64,000 bases of DNA from Stenotrophomonas maltophilia (GCF_006970445.1 NZ_CP033877.1:1186750-1250749); one strand, 5' to 3'; positions 53,838 to 63,103 are shown, counted from the stretch's first letter. The notes: generated from the sequence alone by a model not told the origin. A program made the numbers and translations.

Positions 53838-54719
53838 TCAGTACAGCGAACCGGCGTTGACGATCGGCTGGGTACCGCGGTCCGAGCACAGCACGGTCAG
53901 CAGGTTGCTGACCATGTGTGCCTTGCGTTCCTCGTCCAGCTGCACCACGCCGTTCTTCTGCAGTTCGGCCAGGGCCATTTCGACCATGCCCACCGCACCG
54001 GCCACGATGCGCGTGCGTGCGGCGATCACCGCGTTGGCCTGCTGCCGCTGCAGCATCGCCTGGGCGATTTCGGCGGCGTAGGCGAGATGGCTGATGCGCG
54101 CGTCGATCACCTGCACGCCGGCATCGGCCAGGCGCTCGGCCAGTTCGTTCTTCAGGTGCTGGGAGATCTCGCTGGCATGGCTGCGCAGGGCCAGCTGGCC
54201 GTCCTCGTGCTGATCGTAGGGATAGCTGGTGGCCATCGCGCGCAGCGCCGATTCGGACTGGATGTGCACGAAGCTCTCATAGTCGTCCACGTTGTAGACG
54301 GCCTCGGAGGCATCGACCACCTGCCAGACGATCACTGCGGCGATTTCGATCGGGCTGCCGTCCAGCTCGTTGACCTTCAGCTTGCCGCTCTCGAAGTTGC
54401 GCACGCGCTGGCTGACCCGGCGCTTGGCGAAGAAGGGGTTGTTCCAGCGCAGGCCGTTGTCCTTCACGGTACCCACGTACTTGCCGAACAGGCTCAGTAC
54501 CGCCGCCTGGTTGGGCTGGATGGTGTACAGGCCGGCCAGGATGAACACGCCCAGCGCCACCAGCAGTGCGCCCAGCAGCATCAGCAGCAGGTTGGGCGAG
54601 CCGGTGCTGGCCTTGGCTGCCACGCCCACCACGAACAGGGCGGCGCCGGCGAGGCCGACGAGCAGGGCGCCGGCCAGCGTGCCGAGGCCGTTGAGGGAAG
54701 ACAGTGACTTCTCTTTCAT
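53838..54719 (-). CDS. SPFH/band-7 domain membrane protein
   Basis: The 293-residue protein has two membrane helices (~12-33 and ~45-65) and an SPFH domain (~66-230; [19 protein letters not shown], then [19 protein letters not shown]). A coiled-coil-like end follows ([17 protein letters not shown]). SPFH proteins form ring-like scaffolds in the membrane, often with proteases or lipid partners. It is the first gene of a five-gene operon. AAGGA lies 9 bases upstream of the ATG. Confidence 0.91.
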   Translation of the reverse strand: MKEKSLSSLNGLGTLAGALLVGLAGAALFVVGVAAKASTGSPNLLLMLLGALLVALGVFILAGLYTIQPNQAAVLSLFGKYVGTVKDNGLRWNNPFFAKRRVSQRVRNFESGKLKVNELDGSPIEIAAVIVWQVVDASEAVYNVDDYESFVHIQSESALRAMATSYPYDQHEDGQLALRSHASEISQHLKNELAERLADAGVQVIDARISHLAYAAEIAQAMLQRQQANAVIAARTRIVAGAVGMVEMALAELQKNGVVQLDEERKAHMVSNLLTVLCSDRGTQPIVNAGSLY

Positions 54720-54749
54720 GGCGGTACGTCCTTGAGGGTTCGGAGAAAA

Positions 54750-54770
54750 GATATCAAAGTGATATCACTT
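54750..54770. promoter_or_regulatory. Alternating TGATATC half-sites before the SPFH operon
   Basis: GATATCA-aag-TGATATC is a perfect inverted repeat, and AAGTGATATCACTT (54757-54770) is an overlapping perfect palindrome. Together they make three alternating half-sites, about 31 bases before the SPFH ATG. This suits cooperative binding by ribbon-helix-helix dimers such as the one encoded in this operon. Confidence 0.7.
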
Positions 54771-54856
54771 GTCCACTACCGTTCGTCGGATGCCATGGCC
54801 GGGGTGCCCGGCCAGCTAGAATGCCCACCCGCCTTCAGATAGCTGCTGGAACCGCC

Positions 54857-56044
54857 ATGGCCAAGCTCGGAACTCCGTTGTCCCCCACCGCCACCCGCGT
54901 GCTGCTGCTGGGCTCGGGCGAACTTGGCAAGGAGGTGGCCATCGAGCTGCAGCGGCTGGGCGTGGAAGTGATCGCCGCTGACCGTTATGCCGATGCGCCG
55001 GCCATGCAGGTTGCGCACCGCTCGCACGTGATCGACATGCTCGATGCGATGGCCCTGCGCGCGCTGATTGCCCAGGAGCAGCCGCATCTGGTGGTGCCGG
55101 AGATCGAGGCCATCCACACCGAAACCCTGGTCCAGCTGGAACAGGAGCAGGGCCTGCGGGTGATCCCGACCGCGCGCGCCGCACGCCTGACCATGGATCG
55201 CGAAGGCATCCGCCGCCTCGCCGCCGAAACCCTGGGCCTGCCGACCTCGCCCTACCGCTTCGTCGATACCGAGGCCGAATACCGCGCTGCCGTGGCTGCC
55301 ATCGGGCTGCCGTGCGTGGTCAAGCCGGTGATGTCGTCCTCGGGCAAGGGCCAGAGCACGCTGCGCAGCGAAGCGGATATCGCCCCGGCCTGGGACTACG
55401 CACAGACCGGTGGCCGCGCCGGTGCCGGTCGCTGCATCGTCGAGGGCTTCATCGATTTCGATTACGAGATCACCCTGCTGACCGTGCGCCATGCCGGCGG
55501 CACCTCGTTCTGTGCGCCGATCGGGCATCTGCAGAAGGATGGCGACTACCGTGAAAGCTGGCAGCCGCAGCCGATGTCGGGCGCGGCACTGGCGCGTGCC
55601 GAAGAGATTTCGCGCGCGATCACCGACGACCTCGGCGGCTGGGGCCTGTTCGGTGTCGAGCTGTTCGTGAAGGGCGACGAGGTGTGGTTCAGCGAAGTGT
55701 CGCCGCGCCCGCACGATACCGGCCTGGTGACCCTGGTTTCGCAGGAACTGAGCGAGTTCGCGCTGCACGCGCGCGCCATCCTCGGCCTGCCGATTCCGGT
55801 GATCCGCCAGAGCGGGCCGTCTGCCTCGTGTGCGCTGCTGGCACACGGTGAGGGCGTGCCGTACTTCAACAACGTCGCCGCCGCCCTGCAGGTGCCGGAC
55901 ACCGCCGTGCGCCTGTTCGGCAAGCCGAGCGTGCATGGCCACCGCCGCGTCGGCGTGACCCTCGCGCGCGCGGAAACCATCGACGAAGCACGCGCCATCG
56001 CGCGTGATGCAGCCGACGCCATCGGCGTCGAACTGCGCCCGTAA
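54857..56044 (+). CDS. purT: Formate-dependent phosphoribosylglycinamide formyltransferase
   Basis: The 395-residue ATP-grasp enzyme converts glycinamide ribonucleotide, formate and ATP to formyl-GAR, the folate-free route of the third purine step. Landmarks are [46 protein letters not shown] and [14 protein letters not shown]. Length matches E. coli PurT (392). The start at 54857 is set by homology; the frame runs further upstream without conserved text. A long hairpin follows. Confidence 0.96.
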   Translation: MAKLGTPLSPTATRVLLLGSGELGKEVAIELQRLGVEVIAADRYADAPAMQVAHRSHVIDMLDAMALRALIAQEQPHLVVPEIEAIHTETLVQLEQEQGLRVIPTARAARLTMDREGIRRLAAETLGLPTSPYRFVDTEAEYRAAVAAIGLPCVVKPVMSSSGKGQSTLRSEADIAPAWDYAQTGGRAGAGRCIVEGFIDFDYEITLLTVRHAGGTSFCAPIGHLQKDGDYRESWQPQPMSGAALARAEEISRAITDDLGGWGLFGVELFVKGDEVWFSEVSPRPHDTGLVTLVSQELSEFALHARAILGLPIPVIRQSGPSASCALLAHGEGVPYFNNVAAALQVPDTAVRLFGKPSVHGHRRVGVTLARAETIDEARAIARDAADAIGVELRP

Positions 56045-56047
56045 AGC

Positions 56048-56113
56048 AAAAAGGGGACGGAGGGGATTAAGTCGTTTTTCCACAAACGACTTAATCCCCT
56101 CCGTCCCCTTTTT
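56048..56113. repeat. GGGGACGGAGGGGATTAAG-type hairpin after purT
   Basis: The arms AAAAAGGGGACGGAGGGG... and their complement pair over about 28 bases with an ~8-base loop, ending in TTTTT. It begins 3 bases after the purT stop and lies between converging genes. It can serve as a bidirectional terminator. Confidence 0.92.
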
Positions 56114-56121
56114 GTGTGGGG

Positions 56122-57339
56122 TTACGGCTTCACGTCCACCCACACCAGGTGGTGGTCGCTGCCGTCGGCGATCTTCGCTTCCGGGCTTTCATTGGCCGGC
56201 CAGAAGATGCCGCTGCCCACGTATTCGAAACCGGTCGAGGGCAGCACGTAGTCCAGGCGCATGGTGCCGGACTTCGGGCCGAAATCGCCGGTGGCGTGGA
56301 ACGGTGCGCCCTTGCGCTCGATGCCCTTGGCCGCATAGGCCAGGCTGGTCTGCTCGCCGCCGACGCTGCGCGGGGTGGGGTAGCGCAGCACGCGGGCGTT
56401 CTCGATCAGCTCGACGATCGCCTCATGGCGGCCATCGCCATCGACCGGGTCGTTGTTGAGGTCGCCGAGGATCACGAAGCGCGCGTCCTGCGCCAGGCCG
56501 CCGCACTGGCCCTTGTCGTCGCACAGCCACGGCTTGTCACCCTTGGACAGGTATTCCTGCCACAGGCGCAGTTCGTCGTGGTTGCGCGCCGCGTTGCGCT
56601 TCTCCGGGCCGTCGAACACCGGCGGGGTCGGGTGCGAGACCAGCGCGTGCACCACACCGGCCGGGGTCTTCACCGGCACGTCCCAATGCGACTTCGACGA
56701 CAGCCGCAGCTGCGACCACACGTGGTCGTTGTAGAAGCTCTTGCCGGTGCGCGGGTCGACCGGGCGGATGGCACCGGGCATCGCACTCCACTTCAGCAGC
56801 TGGAAGCTGCGTACCTTGGCTTCATCGATCGGGTAGCGCGACAGCACCAGCATGCCGTACTGGCCCGGGTGCAGGCCGTAGCCCCATGCATCATTGCCGC
56901 GGCTGCGGCCTTCGCCGCCGACCACGCCGTTGTTGTCCAGGTCCAGGCCGCTGGGCACGCCGGTATTGACCGGCGCCAGGTAGCGGTAGGCGAAGTGCAG
57001 CGGCTTGCCGCCGCCGGGCTGGGCGACTTCCAGGTAGCGCTTCTGGAACAGGTCGGCGGCGCGATGGGCGTCGTCGAAGTCGAATTCGTTCAGCAGCACC
57101 AGGTCCGGGCGCACCTGCTGCAGCACCGCGGCGATCTTGCGCGCGTGCTCGCTGTCGCCTTCCAGTTCCTTGATCAGGCCACCAGCATCGTCGGAGTACA
57201 GTGAGGTGTTGTAGGTGGCCAAGCGCAGCGCAGCGGACGGCTTTTCGGTCATCGCAGGGGATTTGGCGAAGGCAGGGGCGGTGGCGCCGCAGAGCAGGGC
57301 CAGGGCGAGGATCAGGGGATGGCGGCGGGTCATGTTCAT
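56122..57339 (-). CDS. Secreted endonuclease/exonuclease/phosphatase (EEP) family protein
   Basis: The 405-residue protein has a signal peptide (RHPLILALALLCGATAPAFA) and an EEP fold. Metal and catalytic residues are visible in LATYNTSLY, VLLNEFDFDD, SHPTPPVFDG, ILGDLNNDPVDG, LDYVLPS and GSDHHLVWVD. It is a periplasmic or secreted phosphodiesterase or nuclease of unknown substrate. ATG 57339 and 57333 are both possible; neither has a clear ribosome site. Confidence 0.9.
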   Translation of the reverse strand: MNMTRRHPLILALALLCGATAPAFAKSPAMTEKPSAALRLATYNTSLYSDDAGGLIKELEGDSEHARKIAAVLQQVRPDLVLLNEFDFDDAHRAADLFQKRYLEVAQPGGGKPLHFAYRYLAPVNTGVPSGLDLDNNGVVGGEGRSRGNDAWGYGLHPGQYGMLVLSRYPIDEAKVRSFQLLKWSAMPGAIRPVDPRTGKSFYNDHVWSQLRLSSKSHWDVPVKTPAGVVHALVSHPTPPVFDGPEKRNAARNHDELRLWQEYLSKGDKPWLCDDKGQCGGLAQDARFVILGDLNNDPVDGDGRHEAIVELIENARVLRYPTPRSVGGEQTSLAYAAKGIERKGAPFHATGDFGPKSGTMRLDYVLPSTGFEYVGSGIFWPANESPEAKIADGSDHHLVWVDVKP

Positions 57340-57377
57340 GGACCGTATTGTGCACCCGGCCCGGTGTCAGCGGTTTG

Positions 57378-58133
57378 TCAGCGCCCGTCCAGATCCTTGT
57401 CGAAATCGTGCCAGCGGCGGCCATCGTAGGCTTCCAGCGGATGGAAGCGACGCTTGTAGTCCATCTTCTGGTGGCCGCGGATCCAGTAGCCCAGGTACAC
57501 GTGCGGCAGGCCCTCGCGGCGCGCCCACTCGATCTGCTGCAGGATCGCGAAGGTGCCCAGCCCGCGAGCGGCGTGGTCCGGGTCGAAGAAGGTGTAGACC
57601 GCCGACAGGCCGTGCTCGGTGACGTCGGTCACCGCCACCCCCAGCAGCTGGCTGGGCTGGCCGTCGTGGCCGGGCAGGCGCATTTCCATGAAGCGGGTGT
57701 GCGACCAGCTGCCGATCAGGAACTGCTCGAACTCGTGCGGGCCGTGATCGTCCATGCCGCCATTGGCGTGGCGGTGGGTGAGGTAGCGGTGGTACAGCGC
57801 GAACAGGTCGTCGCGGGCGGTGGCGGCAGTGATCCGCACCTCCAGGTCGTCATTGCGGGCGGCACAGCGGCGCTGGCTGCGGTCCGGGGCGAAGCGCGCC
57901 ACCGGAATGCGCACCGCCACGCAGGCCTGGCAGTGCGCGCAATGCGGCCGGTAGACCAGGTCGCCGCTGCGGCGGAAGCCCCAGCTCAATGCCAGCGGGT
58001 ACAGGCCGCCAAGGCGCCGATCGTGCGGGTCCAACACCAGATCGCGCGCCACCCGGTCCGACCAGTACCCGCAGGGGTGCTCGCCGGTCTGGAAAAGTCG
58101 CAGTTCGTCGTCTCTGTCGCCATGCATCGCCAT
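57378..58133 (-). CDS. bpt: Aspartate/glutamate leucyltransferase (Bpt)
   Basis: The 251-residue enzyme transfers leucine from Leu-tRNA to proteins with N-terminal Asp or Glu, marking them for ClpS/ClpAP breakdown (N-degron pathway). Landmarks are [38 protein letters not shown] and [15 protein letters not shown]. The paired cysteines fit the ATE N-terminal domain. The start is ATG 58133 (MAMHGDRD), with an in-frame ATG 2 codons on as the alternative. Confidence 0.95.
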   Translation of the reverse strand: MAMHGDRDDELRLFQTGEHPCGYWSDRVARDLVLDPHDRRLGGLYPLALSWGFRRSGDLVYRPHCAHCQACVAVRIPVARFAPDRSQRRCAARNDDLEVRITAATARDDLFALYHRYLTHRHANGGMDDHGPHEFEQFLIGSWSHTRFMEMRLPGHDGQPSQLLGVAVTDVTEHGLSAVYTFFDPDHAARGLGTFAILQQIEWARREGLPHVYLGYWIRGHQKMDYKRRFHPLEAYDGRRWHDFDKDLDGR

Positions 58134-58289
58134 GGGCACAGCATAGCCCCAGCCTGTCGCAGTGGCGGCGACTGTCCGCCGGATGAATGGAACTGGCGGC
58201 GGCGTCAACCGATGTCGCGCCCGGGCGTTGTTGTCCCCCGAGGGTGAACTGATCACCCCGACGCTGTTCCCATCCCCAGGAGTGACCTC

Positions 58290-58850
58290 ATGATCCGTAC
58301 CCCCCTGCTGCTGGCCCTGCTGCTCGGCACCTCCGCTTCCGGTATCGCGCTGGCGGCCGATACCCCGGCCACGCCGGCGCAGCGCCCGGCCAAGCTGGAC
58401 ACCAATGGCGACGGCGTGATCGACCGCAGCGAGGCGGCTGCCAATCCGCGCCTGGCCGCGAAGTTCGACGAGCTGGACAAGAACAAGGACGGCAAGCTCT
58501 CGCGCGATGAACTGCCGCGCTGGCAGCATGGCCGCCGTGGCCACGGCGGTGAGCGCTGGGCAAAGCTGGATGTCAACAAGGACGGCCGCATCAGCCGCGA
58601 GGAAGCCAAGGCCGATCCGCGCCTGGCCGCGCGCTTCGACCAGCTTGATCTGAACAAGGATGGCTACCTGGACAAGGCCGACCGCGAGCTGCGCATGAAG
58701 CAGCGTCGTGACGCCTGGTTCGCTGCCGCCGACACCAACAAGGATGGCCAGCTGAGCAAGGCCGAGTTCGACGCCGCCAAGGGCCCGATGCACGGTGGCC
58801 CGCGCCATGGCGGTCCGCGCGACGGCGGCGCACCGAAGCCGCAGCACTGA
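58290..58850 (+). CDS. Periplasmic protein with five EF-hand loops
   Basis: The 186-residue protein has a signal peptide ([17 protein letters not shown]) and five 12-residue EF-hand loops at 37-48, 63-74, 94-105, 120-131 and 148-159, all with D-x-N-x-D-G starts. The tail is Gly/His/Pro-rich ([13 protein letters not shown]). The fourth loop ends in D instead of E. It probably binds calcium outside the cytoplasm. GGAG precedes the ATG. It resembles the EF-hand half of the metallophore precursor at 9966 but has no Cys. Confidence 0.87.
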   Translation: MIRTPLLLALLLGTSASGIALAADTPATPAQRPAKLDTNGDGVIDRSEAAANPRLAAKFDELDKNKDGKLSRDELPRWQHGRRGHGGERWAKLDVNKDGRISREEAKADPRLAARFDQLDLNKDGYLDKADRELRMKQRRDAWFAAADTNKDGQLSKAEFDAAKGPMHGGPRHGGPRDGGAPKPQH

Positions 58851-58870
58851 GGTTCAACACAATGATTGAT

Positions 58871-58897
58871 GACAACGCCGGCGCACTGCCGGCGTTG
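58871..58897. terminator. Hairpin between the EF-hand gene and the sigma-factor gene
   Basis: ACAACGCCGGC and GCCGGCGTTGT pair perfectly over 11 bases with a 5-base loop. There is only a weak T-run (CCGTT). It lies between convergent genes. Confidence 0.65.
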
Positions 58898-58901
58898 TCC
58901 G

Positions 58902-60119
58902 TTACAGGCCGCCGCCGCGTAGCAGTGAGTACAGCACCAGCGCGATGACCATCAGGTTCATGGCGATGATGCCGGTGCGGCCGTACATGGACTCGTACTT
59001 CCAGTTGGTCCCGCTGCGTCCGCGACGCGCCGAGTCGCGCACGATCATCGGTGCCATCACCCGTTGCAGCGTCACCAGGCATTGGTAGTTGACCACGACC
59101 AGGCCGACCGCCAGCGCCAGCAGCTGCCCCCAGACCGGCGCCCGCAGCATCACCGCCAGCAGGATCGCCAGGCACCAGACCATGCCGGTGATGATGTTGA
59201 GGTAGAGGAAGCGACGGACCTGGCTGCGCTCACCTTCGGTCTCGGTGTACGACATCAGGAAGCGCCCGCCGAGATAGCTGCCGATCGCGCCACCGACCAC
59301 ACCGCCGATCACCGCCCCCCAGCTTTCAGCCGGCAGCACATGCAGCTGGCCCAGGGTGGCGGTCAACGAGCCCATCGCGGTGCCACCGGCAACGCTGGCG
59401 CCGCCGAGGCCGAGCTTGCTGCCGCCGAGGCCGACGCCGGTGCCGAGCAGGATCGCGGCACTTGCGGTTCCGGGCGCGGCCACCAGCACCATCGACACCA
59501 CAGCGGTGGCGAATGCGGCGCTCGGCGCGCTGCTGCGCGCGAATTCGCCGAAGCGCTGCAGCAGGCCTTCGCGCACCAGGGCACGTGCACGCGACAGGCG
59601 CTTGCGCACGGCCGCATCGCTGAGCCCGAGCAGGTCGGCGACCTGTTGCGAGCGCTGTCCTTCGCGGTAGTACAGCAACAGGACTTCGCGGCTGTCGGCG
59701 GGCAGGGTGGAGATGATGTCCTCGGCGGCAATCTCCTCTTCCACCCGCTGCAGGCGATCGGCCGCCCCTGGGCTCGGGTCGGCGGCCATGCCCATCGCGA
59801 CCTCGGCCGCCTCGCCGGTCAGCGGCCGGCCACGTTGCGCACGCAGCCAGTCACGGGCCAGGTTGCGGGTGATCTGCCGCAGCCACGGCAGGAAGCTGGT
59901 CGCGCTGCGCAGCTGGTGCAGCTGCTGCCAGCCCTTCACGAAGGCTTCCTGGGCGATGTCCTCGCTGGCCTGGCGGTCGCGGGTGATGGCCAGGGCGATG
60001 GCGGTAACCGTGTTCTGGCAGGCCAGCACGATGCGGCCATAGGCGTGCTGGCAACCGCTGGCAGCGGCAGGCAGTTCGCGTTCCAGGGTCTGGTCGATCG
60101 ATGCGGCGAACGTCGTCAT
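58902..60119 (-). CDS. ECF-type sigma factor fused to a membrane C-terminal domain
   Basis: The 405-residue protein starts as a sigma-70 family ECF factor (~1-190). Region 2 has AIALAITRDRQASEDIAQEA and FLPWLRQITRNLARDWLR; region 4 has STLPADSREVLLLYYREGQR and LGLSDAAVRKRLSRARALV. After ~residue 210 come several membrane helices (a Gly-rich pair, then LNIITGMVWCLAILLAVML and LLALAVGLVVVNYQCLV) and a final helix. No anti-sigma gene is adjacent. The membrane half may serve as the built-in control. The start at 60119 is chosen because the longer frame adds nothing conserved. Confidence 0.88.
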   Translation of the reverse strand: MTTFAASIDQTLERELPAAASGCQHAYGRIVLACQNTVTAIALAITRDRQASEDIAQEAFVKGWQQLHQLRSATSFLPWLRQITRNLARDWLRAQRGRPLTGEAAEVAMGMAADPSPGAADRLQRVEEEIAAEDIISTLPADSREVLLLYYREGQRSQQVADLLGLSDAAVRKRLSRARALVREGLLQRFGEFARSSAPSAAFATAVVSMVLVAAPGTASAAILLGTGVGLGGSKLGLGGASVAGGTAMGSLTATLGQLHVLPAESWGAVIGGVVGGAIGSYLGGRFLMSYTETEGERSQVRRFLYLNIITGMVWCLAILLAVMLRAPVWGQLLALAVGLVVVNYQCLVTLQRVMAPMIVRDSARRGRSGTNWKYESMYGRTGIIAMNLMVIALVLYSLLRGGGL

Positions 60120-60180
60120 GGCGGCGGCTCTCCTGCTGGGATTGTGTCCCAAGACGGAGCTGAGTTCCCGATGTGACCAG

Positions 60181-60247
60181 AAAAAAGGGGACGGAGGGGA
60201 TTAAGTCGTTTGTGCCACAAACGACTTAATCCCCTCCGTCCCCTTTT
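60181..60247. repeat. GGGGACGGAGGGGATTAAG-type hairpin
   Basis: Perfectly paired arms of ~30 bases (AAAAGGGGACGGAGGGG... to ...CCCCTCCGTCCCCTTTT) have a short loop. It lies between the sigma-factor start and the DUF2007 gene and abuts a SMAG copy. Confidence 0.92.
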
Positions 60248-60253
60248 GGAGAC

Positions 60254-60276
60254 TGCCGGCCAGCGGCCGGCACTAC
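60254..60276 (-). repeat. SMAG hairpin
   Basis: A canonical copy on the minus strand, 6 bases from the neighbouring long hairpin and 7 bases from the end of the DUF2007 gene. Confidence 0.88.
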
Positions 60277-60283
60277 CCGTGTG

Positions 60284-60793
60284 TCATTTCGAGGGCTGGA
60301 TGCGGACCCGGACTTCTTCCTCTTCCGGCGCTGCCTGCGGGGCCGGTTGCGCCTGCTGCGGCTGTGCCTGCGGGGCAGGGGCCGGTACGGCCGGAGCCGG
60401 AGCGCCGCGATGGCGCAGGCCGATCACCAGCGCCACGCCGGCGATCACCACCAGCAACGCGATGCGGATGCGCCAGGCCCAGCCGCGGCCGCCGCCCGTG
60501 GTTTCCTGCGTGTCGCGGAAGGCGAATTCGGCCGTCGGGTGGTCGCGGCGGGTGGTGTCGAGCAGGCGTGCCTCACGCAGGATCTCGCGTGCGCGCGGCT
60601 GGTCGTCAGCGCGCACGATCCACACCGCCGGGTAGGCGTTGGCGTTGCCCAGGTCGGTATAGCTGAACTGACCGCGGCGGCGGGTCTTGTACGAGCGCCC
60701 ATTGGTCACCTTGACGTCGATGCCATGCCCGCGCAGGAGCTCGGCCACGCCTTCGACGGTTTCCACGCGCTGGCTGCTGAAAATCTGGCGCAT
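60284..60793 (-). CDS. DUF2007 (putative signal-transducing) domain protein
   Basis: The 169-residue protein has an N-terminal DUF2007 ferredoxin-like domain (~1-75; IFSSQRVETVEGVAELLRGH, VWIVRADDQPRAREILRE). A membrane helix (~107-125) and an Ala/Pro/Gln/Glu-rich tail follow (PAPAPQAQPQQAQPAPQAAP). The tail should lie on the periplasmic side or be a linker. It starts 4 bases after tesB and is probably in one operon with it. Function unknown. Confidence 0.85.
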   Translation of the reverse strand: MRQIFSSQRVETVEGVAELLRGHGIDVKVTNGRSYKTRRRGQFSYTDLGNANAYPAVWIVRADDQPRAREILREARLLDTTRRDHPTAEFAFRDTQETTGGGRGWAWRIRIALLVVIAGVALVIGLRHRGAPAPAVPAPAPQAQPQQAQPAPQAAPEEEEVRVRIQPSK

Positions 60794-60797
60794 CGGA

Positions 60798-61718
60798 TCA
60801 ATCCTTGGCCGGCACGGCTGCCGCCGCTGCCTGGTCGGGAACCACGCGGATCAGGCCTTCCTGCGCAGTGCTGGCCACCAGCACGCCATTGCGGGTGAAG
60901 AACTGGCCGCGGGCCAGGCCGCGCGAATCCTGCGCGCTGGGACTGTCCAGCGAGTACAGCAGCCAGTCGTCGGCGCGGAACGGGCGGTGGAACCAGATCG
61001 CGTGGTCGAGCGAGGCCATCTGCACGTGCGGGTGGTAGTAGCTGATGCCATGCGGGAACGTTGCCGTGCCCAGCAGGTGGAAGTCGGAGGCATAGGCCAG
61101 CAGCGCCTGGTGCAGCTCGGGCGCATCGCCGACCGGCTCGCTCAGGCGCAGCCACACCTGGTGGTAGGGCGGGCGCTTGGGCGGGTTCAGTTCGTCGCGC
61201 GGGTAGACGTGGCGGAACTCGAACGGACCACCGCGCGACAGCCAGCGCTGCACCTTGATCGGCAGCCGCTCCAGCACTTCGGCCGGCAGCGGACGGTTCG
61301 GTTCGATGTCTTCCGGCTGCGGCACTTCAGGCATCTTGTGCTGGTGCTCGGCGCCGGTCTCGGCCTGCTGGAACGAGGCCGCGCAGAAGAAGATCACCTT
61401 GCCGTGCTGGATCGCGGTGACCCGGCGCACCGAGAAGCTGCCGCCATCGCGGGTGCGGTCCACGTCGTAGACGATCGGGTGGTCGATGTTGCCGGCGCGC
61501 AGGAAGTAGGCGTGCAGCGAGTGCACGTGGCGGCCGTTGTCGACCGTGGCCTGTGCCGCAGCCAGCGCCTGGCCCAGCACCTGCCCGCCGAACACGTACT
61601 TGGTGCCGATGTCGCGGCTCTGCCCGCGGAACAGGTTGTCCTCCAGCCGCTCCAGGGTGAGCAGGTCGATCAGCTCGGAGACGACGGGTTCGGGCGTGTC
61701 GTTCAAGGGGGCGGCCAC
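60798..61718 (-). CDS. tesB: Acyl-CoA thioesterase II
   Basis: The 306-residue double-hotdog enzyme hydrolyses medium- and long-chain acyl-CoA. Landmarks are LERLEDNLFRGQSRD, VFGGQVLGQALAAAQATV, HSLHAYFLRAGN, YDVDRTRDGGSFSVRRV and, near the end, SLDHAIWFHRPFRADDWLLY. Length matches TesB. It is followed by the DUF2007 gene 4 bases on. A SMAG pair lies upstream. Confidence 0.95.
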   Translation of the reverse strand: MAAPLNDTPEPVVSELIDLLTLERLEDNLFRGQSRDIGTKYVFGGQVLGQALAAAQATVDNGRHVHSLHAYFLRAGNIDHPIVYDVDRTRDGGSFSVRRVTAIQHGKVIFFCAASFQQAETGAEHQHKMPEVPQPEDIEPNRPLPAEVLERLPIKVQRWLSRGGPFEFRHVYPRDELNPPKRPPYHQVWLRLSEPVGDAPELHQALLAYASDFHLLGTATFPHGISYYHPHVQMASLDHAIWFHRPFRADDWLLYSLDSPSAQDSRGLARGQFFTRNGVLVASTAQEGLIRVVPDQAAAAAVPAKD

Positions 61719-61766
61719 AGCAATGAAGAGGCCCCGATTATACCGTTGCAGCCCAGTCCATCATTG

Positions 61767-61842
61767 GTAGTGCCGGCCGCTGGCCGGCAACCTCATGATC
61801 CTCCTGGGGTGCCTGCGGCTGCCGGCCAGCGGCCGGCACTAC
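61767..61842. repeat. Inverted pair of SMAG hairpins
   Basis: A plus copy (61767-61789, followed by AACCTCAT) and a minus copy (61820-61842) face each other with 30 bases between, in the gap between the crotonase stop and tesB start. Confidence 0.88.
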
Positions 61843-61845
61843 CGT

Positions 61846-62622
61846 TTACTTGCCCAGCCGGGCCACCAGCGCCTGCAGCGCATTCTGGGCGTCCGGGGCA
61901 AACCAGGCTTCGACGAAGCGGTCGAGCTGGATCAGGTCCGGCTGCAGCGCCACATGCAGGTCGGCACGAGCGATGGCGCGGGTCAGCAGCATCGGCTGCC
62001 GCGGCTGCTTGAGCAGGTTCTGCAGCCAGGCCACGGCACGCGCGACCACCAGGTCACCCTCGGCCAGTTCATCGACCAGGCCGATCTGCACCGCCTGTTC
62101 GGCCGGCACCAGCGAACCGGTGGTCAGCAGGACGCCGGCGCGGTGCACGCCCACCGCACGGCGCAGCAGGCGCTGGATGCCCTCCGGTGCGATCAGGCCG
62201 ACCTGCACTTCGTTCAGACCGATGGCATACGGCCGCGACGGATCGGCGCTGCGCGCCATCACCCGGTAGTCGCAGCACAGGGCCAGTACGCAACCGCCGG
62301 CCGGGGCGTGGCCGGTGATCGCCGCGACCACCGGGATCCGGCTCTCGGCCAGTGTGCGCACGGCGCCAAAGAAGGCGTTCCAGGTGTCCAACAGCTTGTG
62401 CTTGTCATCGCCATGCGAGAGCAGGTGCGGCACGTCCATGCCACCGGTGAAGATGCGCTCGCTGCCCGACAGCACGATGCCGTGCGCGTCTTCGGCCATG
62501 GCCAGCTCGATGGCATGGATCAACTGTCGGCACAGTTCGGTGTCCAGTGCGTTGACCGGCGGCCGCGCCAGGCGCAGTTCGCGGATGGGGCCATGGTTGA
62601 TCACCTCGATGAGCGTCGTCAT
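61846..62622 (-). CDS. Enoyl-CoA hydratase/isomerase (crotonase) family protein
   Basis: The 258-residue protein has the crotonase fold with oxyanion-hole segments SERIFTGGMDVPHL and GHAPAGGCVLALCCD and a likely catalytic glutamate in EVQVGLIAPEG. The substrate is unknown; a fatty-acid or aromatic-acid breakdown step is likely. The start is 62622 (MTTLIEV). It is divergent from the copper chaperone gene, 34 bases away. Confidence 0.9.
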   Translation of the reverse strand: MTTLIEVINHGPIRELRLARPPVNALDTELCRQLIHAIELAMAEDAHGIVLSGSERIFTGGMDVPHLLSHGDDKHKLLDTWNAFFGAVRTLAESRIPVVAAITGHAPAGGCVLALCCDYRVMARSADPSRPYAIGLNEVQVGLIAPEGIQRLLRRAVGVHRAGVLLTTGSLVPAEQAVQIGLVDELAEGDLVVARAVAWLQNLLKQPRQPMLLTRAIARADLHVALQPDLIQLDRFVEAWFAPDAQNALQALVARLGK

Positions 62623-62656
62623 GCTGCGGTCTCGTTGCGAAGAAGGAACCTGGGCG

Positions 62657-63103
62657 ATGATAACCAAACCATTCGTTGGCGTATTGTTGGTTCTGTGTGC
62701 GGCCGCAGCATCGGCCTCGGCTGCGGAATCGGGCTGCGTCACGGTGGAGCAGGGCTGGGCGCGGTTGCCACCGAATCCGGCGATGCCGATGACCGCCGGC
62801 TACGGCGTGATCCACAACGGCTGCAGCAAGGCGGTGGTGATCACCGGCGCGGCCAGCAGTGGCTTCGGGGATGTGTCGCTGCACGAGACCACGATCGTCG
62901 ACGGGGTCAGCCGCATGCGGGCGATCGAGCGCATGCCACTGGCACCGGGTGCGCGCGCCGAGCTCAAGCCCGGTGGCCTGCACCTGATGCTGATGCAGGG
63001 CAAGGGCGCATTGAAGGAAGGGCAGGCGCTGCCACTGCGGCTGCAGCTGGAAGGCGGTGGCGAAGCGAGTACGACGTTGACCGTGCGCAAGGCTGCGAAA
63101 TGA
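62657..63103 (+). CDS. PCuAC-type periplasmic copper chaperone
   Basis: The 148-residue protein has a signal peptide (VGVLLVLCAAAASASA) and the PCuAC (DUF461) fold. Copper ligands are expected in DVSLHETTIV, SRMRAIERM and GGLHLMLMQG, the H-x-M pattern of the family. It delivers Cu(I) to cytochrome oxidase in the periplasm. AAGGA lies upstream of the ATG. No oxidase or Sco gene is adjacent. It complements the copper-related metallophore operon at 7.6-11.2 kb in theme, not in position. Confidence 0.9.
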   Translation: MITKPFVGVLLVLCAAAASASAAESGCVTVEQGWARLPPNPAMPMTAGYGVIHNGCSKAVVITGAASSGFGDVSLHETTIVDGVSRMRAIERMPLAPGARAELKPGGLHLMLMQGKGALKEGQALPLRLQLEGGGEASTTLTVRKAAK

